A DNA stretch of 37,743 nucleotides, taken from Gemmatimonadota bacterium. Its GTDB lineage: Bacteria; Latescibacterota; UBA2968; UBA8231. The DNA is taken from NCBI GenBank assembly GCA_028875335.1, contig JAPPEF010000391.1:1-37743 (forward strand). Reading direction: 5' to 3'. Positions 15,403 through 23,717 of this stretch are shown in pieces (the first letter of the stretch is position 1; every line of letters begins with the position of its first letter). The notes below the pieces were generated by a model. It did no database searches. It was not told where the DNA came from and worked only from the letters and a program-made list of their open reading frames with translations. The position numbers were made by a program, and so were the translations under genes.

Positions 15403-16370
15403 ATCGCTCGCACCTAGCGGGCGATGCGGCGGGGTCGCACAACGCCATTGTCGATGTGGCCGGAGTCAGCGTGGGCTACGTGGATATCCGCACGCCTGAC
15501 CTGCACACCGGCCTCACGGCTGTCGTCCCGTATCCAGCCTCAGTAGAAGAGCGCAAGCTGTTTATCGGTCGCTTCTCCATAGACGGCGGCGACGCCATGA
15601 GTGGCCTTGGGGTCGCCGAAGATTTTGGCACCTTTTCCTCGCCTATTGTCTTGGCTCCGACCCCGGTTGTTGGTCGGGTGTACGAATCCTTAATTCGCCA
15701 TAGCTTGGGCCGCGACACCGGGCTATCGACCGTAGCTGGTTGGCCGCCGGTGGTCGTGGGGATCGACGACACGGCTGTCAACGACCCCGCGCTCGTGCGC
15801 AAGGTCCTGACGCACGCCCACGCGGACGAGGCGTTGGCCAGTGCTGGCAGCGCGGTGCCCACGGGCAATGCCGGAATAGGTGGCGGGTTACAGGCCTTTG
15901 GCTACAAGGGCGGCGTCGGTACGGCCTCGCGCCGAGCCGGTGAATACGCGCTGGGCGTGCTGGTAGCAGTCAACGGAGGGCGCGAGTTGCATTGGGCCGG
16001 ACGCGTCCTGCCGGTGGGTGAGGGGGCAGGGGGACCGCAGACCTTTGCCGCGGTCGTGGCCACGGATGCGCCCCTGATCCCGCGTCAACTAGAGCGTTTG
16101 GCTGGCCGCGCCGCGCTGGGGCTGGCGCGGACGGGCTTGTGGAACCCGCATACGCGCGAGGGCATTGTCCTCGCCTTTTCCACCACGGGCATTATCCAAG
16201 AGCCGGACGCACCAGTGCGGATGGTGGGCGAAGAAAGGCTCTATGCGCTGTTTGACGCTGCGGCTACGGCTGCCGAGGCTGCGGTCGTCGATGCCCTCTT
16301 GGCCGCTGAGACGGTCGGGGATCTCAAAGCCATGCCGCAGACTGACTGGTTGAAAGAGGAAGACGGTTGA
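15399..16370 (+). CDS. P1 (S58, DmpA/BapA) family peptidase, cytoplasmic, with threonine at the nucleophile position
   Basis: A 323-residue paralogue of the preceding peptidase, sharing GSHNAIVDVAGVSVGYV, NAGIGGGLQAFGYKGGVGTASR and VVATDAPLIPRQ. It has no signal peptide. The residue aligned with the catalytic Ser256 of its neighbour is Thr215 (TFAAVVATDAPL). Thr nucleophiles are known in this family (ThnT uses one), so activity is plausible. The ATG overlaps the preceding stop as ATGA, which implies translational coupling; the following mutY start overlaps its stop. One exported and one cytoplasmic member side by side suggests stepwise use of the same kind of peptide or amide. Substrate unknown. 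Confidence 0.86.
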   Translation: MNRSHLAGDAAGSHNAIVDVAGVSVGYVDIRTPDLHTGLTAVVPYPASVEERKLFIGRFSIDGGDAMSGLGVAEDFGTFSSPIVLAPTPVVGRVYESLIRHSLGRDTGLSTVAGWPPVVVGIDDTAVNDPALVRKVLTHAHADEALASAGSAVPTGNAGIGGGLQAFGYKGGVGTASRRAGEYALGVLVAVNGGRELHWAGRVLPVGEGAGGPQTFAAVVATDAPLIPRQLERLAGRAALGLARTGLWNPHTREGIVLAFSTTGIIQEPDAPVRMVGEERLYALFDAAATAAEAAVVDALLAAETVGDLKAMPQTDWLKEEDG

Positions 16371-17494
16371 GCCGCAGCTTGCTCGACGATCGGGACGCGC
16401 TCAGCGCCTTCCGTGCTCTGCTCTTGGCTTGGTATCGCCAAAACAAGCGGCAGACGAGTTGGCGCGACAGCGGCAATCCCTATCACGTCTGGGTATCCGA
16501 GGTCATGTTGCAACAGACCCGGGTGGATCAGATGGCTCCTTATTTCGAGCGTTTCATCCGCGCGTTTCCCACGCTTCAAGTGCTGGCCGCTGCTTCCGAG
16601 GATCAAGTGCTCAAGGTCTGGGAGGGTTTGGGCTATTATGCGCGGGCGCGCAACATGCACAAGGCGGCCAAGCGCATGGCCTTTGAGTTGGGAGGCCGCA
16701 TCCCGGATACGTACCAAGAGCTGATCGAGCTGCCTGGCATTGGCCAATACACGGCCGCTGCCGTCAGCAGTATTGCCTTTGACCGCGACCACCCAGTGCT
16801 CGACGGCAATGTGACCCGCGTGCTCTGCCGCTTGTTGCGGATTGAGGAAGAGCCGACCCGCGCCCAAATCAAGGCGCAACTCATCGCCGCTGGAGAGGCC
16901 CTGCTGGCCCGGGGCGAGGCCGGCGACTTCAATCAGGCGATGATGGAGTTGGGGTCGCGGGTTTGCACGCCGCAAAGCCCTTCTTGCCCGACGTGTCCGG
17001 TCGGCGACTGGTGTCGGGCTAAGGCCGAATTGGACGACCCGGCTTCCCTGCCGCGCAAGGCCCCTAAGAAACAGAGGCCGCATTATCAAGTGGCGGCTGG
17101 CCTGATTCGCAAGGGGGACGAGTTGCTAATTGCCCAGCGGCCGGCCGAGGGGATGCTCGGCGGCCTGTGGGAATTTCCCGGAGGCAAGCAGGAGCCCGGC
17201 GAGACTCTACCCGAATGCTTAGTGCGCGAGATCCGCGAGGAATTGGGCATTGAGATCGAGGTGGGTGCGCGTCTGACGAGCGTGGATCACGCTTATTCGC
17301 ATTTTAGCATCACCTTACACGCGTTTGCCGCTCGCTATGTGCGCGGCACCCCCGAGGCGTTGGGTTGCGCTGATTGGTGCTGGGTCGCGCCAGAGGCTTT
17401 GGACGACTTCGCCCTGCCGCGGGCCGATCGCCGGATTGTGGAGTTTATGCGCGAGCACGCGCAGCAGATGGAGCTGTTTGGTGAAAGAAAATGA
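16367..17494 (+). CDS. mutY: A/G-specific adenine DNA glycosylase MutY
   Basis: A 375-residue base-excision repair enzyme that removes A mispaired with 8-oxoG. The N-terminal domain has catalytic Glu45 (VSEVMLQQT), the helix-hairpin-helix LPGIGQYTAAAV (121-132), Asp145 in LDGNVTRVL, and a complete 4Fe-4S cluster Cys199-X6-Cys206-X2-Cys209-X5-Cys215. The C-terminal MutT-like domain that recognises 8-oxoG retains a nudix-box-like sequence (about 272-294, GETL...REIREELG) and the YSHFSI loop. All key residues are present and the length is normal. The start is a TTG overlapping the stop of the upstream peptidase; no ATG is available in the right place. The DUF368 gene overlaps its 3' end by 14 bases. 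Confidence 0.96.
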   Translation: MSRSLLDDRDALSAFRALLLAWYRQNKRQTSWRDSGNPYHVWVSEVMLQQTRVDQMAPYFERFIRAFPTLQVLAAASEDQVLKVWEGLGYYARARNMHKAAKRMAFELGGRIPDTYQELIELPGIGQYTAAAVSSIAFDRDHPVLDGNVTRVLCRLLRIEEEPTRAQIKAQLIAAGEALLARGEAGDFNQAMMELGSRVCTPQSPSCPTCPVGDWCRAKAELDDPASLPRKAPKKQRPHYQVAAGLIRKGDELLIAQRPAEGMLGGLWEFPGGKQEPGETLPECLVREIREELGIEIEVGARLTSVDHAYSHFSITLHAFAARYVRGTPEALGCADWCWVAPEALDDFALPRADRRIVEFMREHAQQMELFGERK

Positions 17495-18380
17495 GCTGCT
17501 AATCGAGGGCCGACGCCGCGCGCCTGGGTTGGTTTTGCGCGGGCTGTGCATGGGCACGGCCGACGTGATTCCCGGGGTTTCCGGGGGGACGATTGCCTTG
17601 ATTACGGGCATTTACGACGAGTTGGTCGGGACCATTGCCTCAGTTGATCAACGGCTCGTGAGTGCCTTGGTGCGGGGACGCTTGATTGAGGTGTTGCACC
17701 GCGTCAATGCTCCCTTTCTGGTGCCACTGCTGTGCGGCGTAGGCTTGGCCATTGTCTCGCTGGCCAAGTTTATAACTTGGCTGCTGGCAACACACCCTCA
17801 GCCCGTATGGGGCTTTTTCACCGGATTGATCTTGGCCAGTGCGCTCGTGGTCGCGCGGCAGGTTGCCGGATGGGGGCCGGCGCAATGGGGGCTGACGGTT
17901 CTCGGCGCAGTGGTTGGCTACGCCATTACCACATTGGTGCCGGTCGAGACTGGGACTGAGGGTTACAAGTTTGCGTTGGCCGGCATGGTGGCCATTTGCG
18001 CGATGATCCTGCCGGGCATTAGCGGCTCGTTTCTGCTGGTGGTCATGGGCAAATACCAGCAGGTGTTGACTGCTGTACACGAGTTCGATTGGGCGATCTT
18101 GGCACTCTTCGGAGTTGGGGGAGGTATTGGTCTGCTGGGCTTCTCGCGGCTGCTCAAGCACTTGCTGGCCCGTTTTCGCGCTGGCACCATGGCTTTTTTG
18201 GTGGGGTTGATGTTGGGGTCTCTGCGCAAGGTGTGGCCGTTCCGCAACGAGTTGAAGGAAGGGCGCTACGAGTGCACGTGGCCGCAGGAATTCAACGGCG
18301 AGGCTTGGCTGAGCTTAGGGCTGATTGCCGTGGGCGTTGTGCTGGTCTTGGCGTTGGAGCGGCTGGGCAGAAGGGGGTGA
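17481..18380 (+). CDS. DUF368 polytopic membrane protein, probable undecaprenyl-phosphate transporter (PopT type)
   Basis: About 299 residues with roughly eight hydrophobic segments. It has the two inverted DUF368 signatures: GTADVIPGVSGGTIA near the N-terminus and ILPGISGSFLLVVMGKYQ in the middle. Published genetics on DUF368 (PopT) and DedA proteins links them to returning undecaprenyl phosphate across the membrane for cell-wall synthesis; assigning that role here is by family. GTG 17481 is chosen as start because GGAG lies seven bases upstream and it overlaps the mutY end by 14 bases; an earlier reading would cover much of mutY. The gene converges on the small membrane protein at 18388, with seven bases between. 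Confidence 0.85.
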   Translation: MKENELLIEGRRRAPGLVLRGLCMGTADVIPGVSGGTIALITGIYDELVGTIASVDQRLVSALVRGRLIEVLHRVNAPFLVPLLCGVGLAIVSLAKFITWLLATHPQPVWGFFTGLILASALVVARQVAGWGPAQWGLTVLGAVVGYAITTLVPVETGTEGYKFALAGMVAICAMILPGISGSFLLVVMGKYQQVLTAVHEFDWAILALFGVGGGIGLLGFSRLLKHLLARFRAGTMAFLVGLMLGSLRKVWPFRNELKEGRYECTWPQEFNGEAWLSLGLIAVGVVLVLALERLGRRG

Positions 18381-18387
18381 CTGCGAC

Positions 18388-18666
18388 TCAATTTTGCGAA
18401 AGATCATCCTCGTCGCGCTTAGGGGCGGGGCCTATCTGTGGGCCGTCCTCGGCATCGCGTAGGGCGTTGCGGGCGTCGTGGAAGCGGCGGATGCGCCGGA
18501 CGAAAATGAAGATCAGGCCCGCCAGTGCCACGTAGAGCAAGTACTGATAGATCGGCTCGGTCCAGCCCAGCACTACGGGCCAGAGGCTGGCAATGCAGAG
18601 CAAGATGAAAATATCTTCGATCAGCTTGTGCCTTTTTTCCCGCGGCTCTTCTTGTTTAGGCGTCAT
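18388..18666 (-). CDS. Small membrane protein with two transmembrane segments
   Basis: A 92-residue protein I do not recognise. Two hydrophobic helices (about residues 17-35 and 41-55) are flanked by a charged N-terminus (EEPREKRHK) and a basic stretch after the second helix (RRIRRFHDAR). The C-terminal tail is acidic and disordered-looking. The ATG at 18666 overlaps the end of the lytic transglycosylase gene by 11 bases, so it is the second gene of that unit. That is the only clue to its role, and it points to cell envelope work. Confidence 0.7.
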   Translation of the reverse strand: MTPKQEEPREKRHKLIEDIFILLCIASLWPVVLGWTEPIYQYLLYVALAGLIFIFVRRIRRFHDARNALRDAEDGPQIGPAPKRDEDDLSQN

Positions 18667-20800
18667 CGGATAGGGCCTTGTAAATGGCGTAGTTTCTGAG
18701 GACTAGCTTGACGTAGAGGCGGGTCTCCTTGAAGGGAATGCGCTCGACGAAAGCGTCCGGATCCTCGGAGGGAAAGGTCTTGAGCCACCGGCGGGCGTTG
18801 TGCGGGCCGGCGTTGTACGCGGCCAAGCCCAGTTCAAAGCCTAAGTCTGAGCCCGCGTCGTTCGTGAATTGGCGCATTTGATCGCCGAGAAAGTAACTGC
18901 CCAAGCGGATGGAGACGGCCGGGTCAAAGAGCGCACGCAGCTCAAAGGGTTTCACCTCCAACCTCCGCGCGAGGTTGAGGCCGGTATGGGGCATGATTTG
19001 CATCAGGCCCCTGGCACCCGCCCGCGATACCGCTTTTTCGTTGAATGTACTCTCTTGGCGAATTACCGACAGGACCAGATAGGGGTCGATTTGAGCCTCG
19101 GCCGCGGCTGCCGCAATCTCTTCCCAGTAGTAAGTCGGGTAGATGCGCGACAATTCCTCTGGGTCTTGCCCGTCGAATAGGCGCAGCGATAGTCGCATAG
19201 CTTGGTCGCGAATGCCGAGCGCCTCGTAGTAGTCGCGAATGGCCTTTAGCGCGGTCTTTTGGCCCTTGTAGTCGCGGACGGCTTGTTCCATCTCGGCTAC
19301 CGACCAGTCCCTTAGCCCCAATTGGTTCAACAAGCCAGCGCGTTCGAGGTGTGCCCTGTGCGCTAGCGCGGGGACATCGTCTTGGCGGGGGTTGTCTGTG
19401 GGTCGCTTCTTGAGCTGGACCTGTTCTTTATGGCCCAACAGGACGGCGCGGGCCGAGTAGTAAGAGCGGGGAAATCCGGCAGCGGCGCGGCGATAGAACG
19501 CGATGGCGTCCTGTGTCTGGCCCAGCCGATCTGCGCTTTTCCCAGCCCAGTACAGGGATTGGTCGATGATGTGGGGCTGGCGCGCCTGCTGACTCGCGCG
19601 CTCAAAAGCGGCGAGGGCTTCGGAGTATTGCTCTTGGCAGTAGAGCGCGAAGCCAGCGCTCCAACGCGCTTCGTCGCCGTAATCGGTCTGCGGATAGTGT
19701 TCGGCTAAGCGGCCATAGAGCGTTGCGGCGCGGGCGAACTGGCTTTTGCGCTCGGCGGCTTTGGCGGCCTGCCACAGGGCGTCGTCGGCCAAGTCGTGCT
19801 GGGGGTAGCGCTTGGCAAAGCTCGCATAGGCTGCAATGGCCTTGTCTTCGCGGTTTCTGCGGACTGAGAGACTGGCGATGCGATACAGGGCCGCTGGGCT
19901 GCCGTAGCGCTCGTGAACCGTGCGAAAAACCTGCTCGGCCTTGGTGTAGTGCCCCGCAGATTGGTGGGCCCGACCGAGCATGTAATGTGCTTTGGAGGCG
20001 CGCTGGTCGTCGCTGTGCGTGCGGACGAAGTGCCGAAAGCTCTTGATGGCTTGGTTGTACTGCTTGTGGCTGTAATGGGTATGGGCCTTGGCATAAGCCG
20101 TGCGGGCGTCGAGCTTCTTGGGCAGATGCGACAGGCTATTGCGGGCGTGCTTGGAACGGGGATGGTTCTCCAGCAGCTCTAAACGCCACTTTTGCGCCCG
20201 CGCCGAGTCGTGCTTTTGGCTGGTGGTTGCGAGCAAGTAGAGCATCCGCGCTGGATCGGAGTCTTGCGGGAGTTGTTCTTCATACAGGGCGAGGGCCTTA
20301 GCGGGTTGGCCGGCGGTCCGGTAGAGGGAGGCCAAGCGCAGGCGGGCTGGGTCGCGGAGGACCGGATTGGCCGAGGTTGCCAGAAAGTTTTCGTACTCGG
20401 CGATGGCGTCGTGCGTTTGGTCCATGTCCTCTAGAGAGCAGGCCATCCAGAAGCGGCGGTAGTCGTCCAAGGCCGGTAGGTCGAGGTCGCGCAAACGATC
20501 GTACGCGCGGCTTGGCTCTTTAAGCATGCGCTCGCAAAACGCCCGCTGGAACTCGAGGTGTGCTTGAGCGGTCGGCTCGTGTTGAATCGTGTCTAGCGCG
20601 GTGAGTTGGGGATAGGCGAGATCGCAGCGGTCTTCGGCGATCAGCACGGCGATTGGGCTAGGCGGCTCCGGCGTGAGAACCTCGGGAGGCGGCTCGGGGG
20701 GAGGCTCAGTGGGGGCCGAAAAGTAGAAATAGACTCCTGGTAGCAGGACCAGCAGACCCAGGGTTAGCGTTGTCCAAGCCCATTTGGCTTTGTCGGTCAT
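18656..20800 (-). CDS. Membrane-anchored TPR lytic murein transglycosylase (Slt family)
   Basis: A 714-residue protein that cleaves the MurNAc-GlcNAc bond of peptidoglycan to form 1,6-anhydro ends. A single N-terminal transmembrane anchor (about 9-28) is followed by a Pro/Glu-rich linker (PPPEPPPEVLTPEPPSP). A long superhelical array of TPR-like repeats spans about 75-500. The C-terminal SLT domain has catalytic Glu583 in RQESTFN, then GLMQIMP and AYNAGP, all as expected. It resembles E. coli Slt70 in layout but is anchored rather than freely periplasmic. The ATG at 20800 lacks a strong ribosome-binding site. The gene is separated from the lpd gene upstream by 190 bases holding a weak terminator. 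Confidence 0.92.
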   Translation of the reverse strand: MTDKAKWAWTTLTLGLLVLLPGVYFYFSAPTEPPPEPPPEVLTPEPPSPIAVLIAEDRCDLAYPQLTALDTIQHEPTAQAHLEFQRAFCERMLKEPSRAYDRLRDLDLPALDDYRRFWMACSLEDMDQTHDAIAEYENFLATSANPVLRDPARLRLASLYRTAGQPAKALALYEEQLPQDSDPARMLYLLATTSQKHDSARAQKWRLELLENHPRSKHARNSLSHLPKKLDARTAYAKAHTHYSHKQYNQAIKSFRHFVRTHSDDQRASKAHYMLGRAHQSAGHYTKAEQVFRTVHERYGSPAALYRIASLSVRRNREDKAIAAYASFAKRYPQHDLADDALWQAAKAAERKSQFARAATLYGRLAEHYPQTDYGDEARWSAGFALYCQEQYSEALAAFERASQQARQPHIIDQSLYWAGKSADRLGQTQDAIAFYRRAAAGFPRSYYSARAVLLGHKEQVQLKKRPTDNPRQDDVPALAHRAHLERAGLLNQLGLRDWSVAEMEQAVRDYKGQKTALKAIRDYYEALGIRDQAMRLSLRLFDGQDPEELSRIYPTYYWEEIAAAAAEAQIDPYLVLSVIRQESTFNEKAVSRAGARGLMQIMPHTGLNLARRLEVKPFELRALFDPAVSIRLGSYFLGDQMRQFTNDAGSDLGFELGLAAYNAGPHNARRWLKTFPSEDPDAFVERIPFKETRLYVKLVLRNYAIYKALSDDA

Positions 20801-20900
20801 TGGTATTGAAAAGGTTTAAAGTGGATCGCTATTAGACGCGCCAGCGGCGCGGCGCATCGTGCTCTCAAAAATACAACGGCCTAGCGTTAGGGGCCAAGCG

Positions 20901-20925
20901 AAAAATCGCCGTGCGATAGCGCGGC
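20901..20925 (-). terminator. Possible terminator after the pyruvate dehydrogenase operon
   Basis: On the minus strand an imperfect 7-bp stem (20908-20914 with 20919-20925, one C/A mismatch, 4-base loop) is followed by TTTTT at 20901-20905. It lies about 65 bases beyond the lpd stop codon and before the transglycosylase start. The mismatch makes it a moderate candidate. Confidence 0.4.
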
Positions 20926-20990
20926 AAATAGGGCCAAGCACCCAGCGAATGGCCACTAGTGGTGAGGACAGGGACGTTAGGCGTCGTGCT

Positions 20991-22406
20991 TCAGCGGCGT
21001 TTGGGCGCGTAGAGGTGTGTGCTCTGGCCGTAGTGGCTTTCGGCCGCTTCCATGAGGGTTTCGGAGAGCGTGGGATGGGGGTGGATCGAATGCTGGATAT
21101 CCGCTGCGAGCGCGGCCATTTCCACGGCTAGGACGCCCTCGGCGATTAGCTCGCCTGCGCCGCTACCGGCGATACCCACGCCGAGGATCCGATCGGTCTG
21201 GGGATCGATGAGTAGCTTGGTGAGGCCGTCATTTGCGCCTTGGGTCGAGGCGCGGCCAGAAGCCGACCAAGGAAAGCGCGCGACCGCGACCGAGCGGCCC
21301 TGCTGTTTGGCCTCTTCCTCGGTGAGGCCGCACCAAGCGATTTCCGGGTCGGTATAGACGACGTTGGGAATGGCGTGGGGTGCGAAGACCTGTTTTTCGT
21401 GCCCGGCGACGACTTCAGCGGCTAGGCTCCCTTGGTGGGCGGCCGTGTGGGCGAGGGCTGCGCCTACGAGGTCGCCGATGGCGAAAATCGAAGACTCGGC
21501 CGTGCGCAGTTGGTCATCGACCTGGACGTAGCCGTGCCCGTCGAGGCCGACGGCAGTGTGTTCCAAACCCAAGTCTTCGCTATTGGGGACCCGGCCAACG
21601 GCGAGCAGGATTTTGGCGTAGGTCTTGGAAAAGCTCTGGCCGTCGCCGTTTTGTAATTGTACCGCTAAGCCATCGTCGCTCTCGGCGAGCGCGGTCACTT
21701 GGGTGTTGAGCATGATCTCGTCGAAGCGCTCGGCGGCCGTGTTGTGCAGGGGTTTGACCAAGTCGCGGTCGGCCGGGGGGATCAGCCCAGGGAGCATTTC
21801 GACGACCGAAACTTGGGTTCCCAACGCCGCGTACACCTGCCCTAACTCCATGCCGATGATGCCGCCGCCGACGACGAGCATGGAAGCGGGTATGTCGGGG
21901 AGTGCAACGGCTGCGGTCGAATCCATGATGCGGTCGCTTGGCTGGTCAAAGAGCGCGGGCACGGCTGGGCGCGACCCAGTGGCGAGGATGGCGTGTTCGA
22001 ACTGCAAGGTGCCTTGGCTGCCGTCGGCTTGGTCGATTTGCAGGGTGTGGGAATCAACCAAGCGGGCGCGGCCTTGCACGTAGGTTAGCTTGCGCGCCCT
22101 GACGAGTTGGCCCAAGCCCTGCGTCATCTTGGCGACGACCTCGTCCTTCCAACTGCGCAACTTGTAGAGGTCGATCTCGGGCGCGGCGAATTGGATGCCC
22201 CAGTGCTCAGCTTCTCTTGCTTCGTAGAGGAGCTTGGAAATGTGCAGGAGGGACTTGGAGGGGATGCAGCCTCGGTAGAGGCAAACGCCACCTGGATGGG
22301 CTTCGGGATCGATCAGTGCGACGTCCAACCCCAAGTCCGCGGCCTTAAAGGCGGCAACGTAGCCGCCCGGACCACCGCCGATGACCGCTAGCTGGGCTTT
22401 GTCCAT
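20991..22406 (-). CDS. lpdA: Dihydrolipoyl dehydrogenase (E3)
   Basis: A 471-residue FAD enzyme that reoxidises the dihydrolipoyl groups of E2 with NAD. The FAD motif GGGPGG is at residues 10-15 and the redox-active disulfide is Cys42/Cys47 in GGVCLYRGCIPSKSLL. The NAD-binding motif is VVGGGIIGMELG. The active-site HPHPTLSE lies near the C-terminus. The ATG at 22406 fits the family N-terminus; an upstream reading from 22484 would overlap the E2 gene and is rejected. It is the last gene of the E1-E2-E3 operon, seven bases behind E2, so it most likely serves the pyruvate complex and perhaps other 2-oxoacid complexes. Confidence 0.96.
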   Translation of the reverse strand: MDKAQLAVIGGGPGGYVAAFKAADLGLDVALIDPEAHPGGVCLYRGCIPSKSLLHISKLLYEAREAEHWGIQFAAPEIDLYKLRSWKDEVVAKMTQGLGQLVRARKLTYVQGRARLVDSHTLQIDQADGSQGTLQFEHAILATGSRPAVPALFDQPSDRIMDSTAAVALPDIPASMLVVGGGIIGMELGQVYAALGTQVSVVEMLPGLIPPADRDLVKPLHNTAAERFDEIMLNTQVTALAESDDGLAVQLQNGDGQSFSKTYAKILLAVGRVPNSEDLGLEHTAVGLDGHGYVQVDDQLRTAESSIFAIGDLVGAALAHTAAHQGSLAAEVVAGHEKQVFAPHAIPNVVYTDPEIAWCGLTEEEAKQQGRSVAVARFPWSASGRASTQGANDGLTKLLIDPQTDRILGVGIAGSGAGELIAEGVLAVEMAALAADIQHSIHPHPTLSETLMEAAESHYGQSTHLYAPKRR

Positions 22407-22413
22407 AGCCGCC

Positions 22414-23703
22414 TCAGCCTTCCAAGAGCGCGATAAAGGGGTCTTCCAATGCCGTGCAAATCCAGCGGAGGAAGCGCGCGCCATCGGCCCCGTCGATCAG
22501 GCGGTGGTCGTAGGACAGCGACAGGGGCAGGAAAGTGCGCGGCTGGAACTGGCCGTCGATATACGCGGGTTCGACTTGCGAGCGCGCCACTCCGAGGATT
22601 GCCACTTCGGGGGGATTGACAATGGGCGTAAAGGCGGTGCCGCCCATGGTGCCGACATTGCTGATGGTCATGGACCCACCCTGCATGTCGGCAGGCCCGA
22701 TCTTGCGCTCGCGCGTCTTTTGCGCCAGTTCGCTCAGTTCGACCGCCAGTTCGATGATGTTCTTTTGATCCACATCGCGCACCACTGGCACGAGCAGGCC
22801 GTGGGGGGTATCGACGGCTATGCCGATGTGGAAGTAGCGTTTGTACATGATTTCCCGCTGGGCTATGTCGATGCTGGCGTTGAACTGCGGGAAGACCTTG
22901 AGGGCGATGCCGAGTATTTTGATGAGGATTGCGGTCGGCGTCAGCTTGCCGCCGGCTGCTTCGGCCTTTTTGCCGTATGCTGCGCGCCATTTTTCCAAGC
23001 TGGTGATGTCGGCCTTGTCGAATTGGGTGACCTGTGGGATGGTGGCCCAAGCCTGCGCGAGGCGCTCGGCGGTTATCTCGCGCACTTTGGTCATGGACTG
23101 GCGCTCGACGGTGCCCCACTGGCTGAAGTCTGGCAGCGGTACGGCGGTGGCTGGAGCAGCCCCGCGCGCTGCGTGCAGCTTTTTTGAGTGCGCCTTGACG
23201 TCGTCGATTGAGATCCGGCCGCCCGGCCCCGTGCCTTGGATTTGCGCAATATCGACGCCGATCTCGCGGGCTAGGCGGCGCGTTGATGGTGCGGCTGGGA
23301 CGGGGCCATCTGTAGATGCAGCTATAGGCGCGCGAGGGGCTTCTTCGACGACAGGGGTGGCCTCTTGTTCTTGTGGGATCGGGGTGGGGGCTGGTTTCTC
23401 TACCTGTGCAGGCTCAGGAACTGGTTCCTCGGCGGCTGGGGGCGTTTCCGCGACGGCAGGGGCTTCGCCCGTTTCGACTTCGAGGATGGGCTGCCCGACG
23501 GCGATGGTGTCGCCCTGTTGGATGAGAATTCCGGTAACGGTGCCGTCTATGGAGGAGGGCACCTCAATGACGGCCTTGTCGGTTTCAAGCTCGATAACGG
23601 TCTGGTCTTCGGCGAGGCGATCTCCGACATCGACAAGGATGCGGATCACATCGCCACTTTCGATGTTTTCTCCCAAGTCGGGCAGGGCAAATTTTACGGG
23701 CAT
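22414..23703 (-). CDS. aceF: Pyruvate dehydrogenase E2, dihydrolipoyl acetyltransferase
   Basis: About 429 residues from the ATG at 23703. It transfers the acetyl group from E1-bound lipoate to CoA. There is a single lipoyl domain (1-78) with Lys43 in ELETDKAV. An Ala/Pro/Glu-rich linker follows, then a peripheral subunit-binding domain (about 138-170, STRRLAREIGVDI...GTGPGGRISIDDV). The catalytic domain carries DHRLIDG (His400, Asp404). One lipoyl domain instead of the three in E. coli AceF is normal outside enterobacteria. A GTG at 23721 overlaps the E1 stop codon and could also start translation, but MPVKFALPDLGENI is the typical E2 beginning. Confidence 0.95.
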   Translation of the reverse strand: MPVKFALPDLGENIESGDVIRILVDVGDRLAEDQTVIELETDKAVIEVPSSIDGTVTGILIQQGDTIAVGQPILEVETGEAPAVAETPPAAEEPVPEPAQVEKPAPTPIPQEQEATPVVEEAPRAPIAASTDGPVPAAPSTRRLAREIGVDIAQIQGTGPGGRISIDDVKAHSKKLHAARGAAPATAVPLPDFSQWGTVERQSMTKVREITAERLAQAWATIPQVTQFDKADITSLEKWRAAYGKKAEAAGGKLTPTAILIKILGIALKVFPQFNASIDIAQREIMYKRYFHIGIAVDTPHGLLVPVVRDVDQKNIIELAVELSELAQKTRERKIGPADMQGGSMTISNVGTMGGTAFTPIVNPPEVAILGVARSQVEPAYIDGQFQPRTFLPLSLSYDHRLIDGADGARFLRWICTALEDPFIALLEG

Positions 23704-23717
23704 AGGGTGATCTAAAC

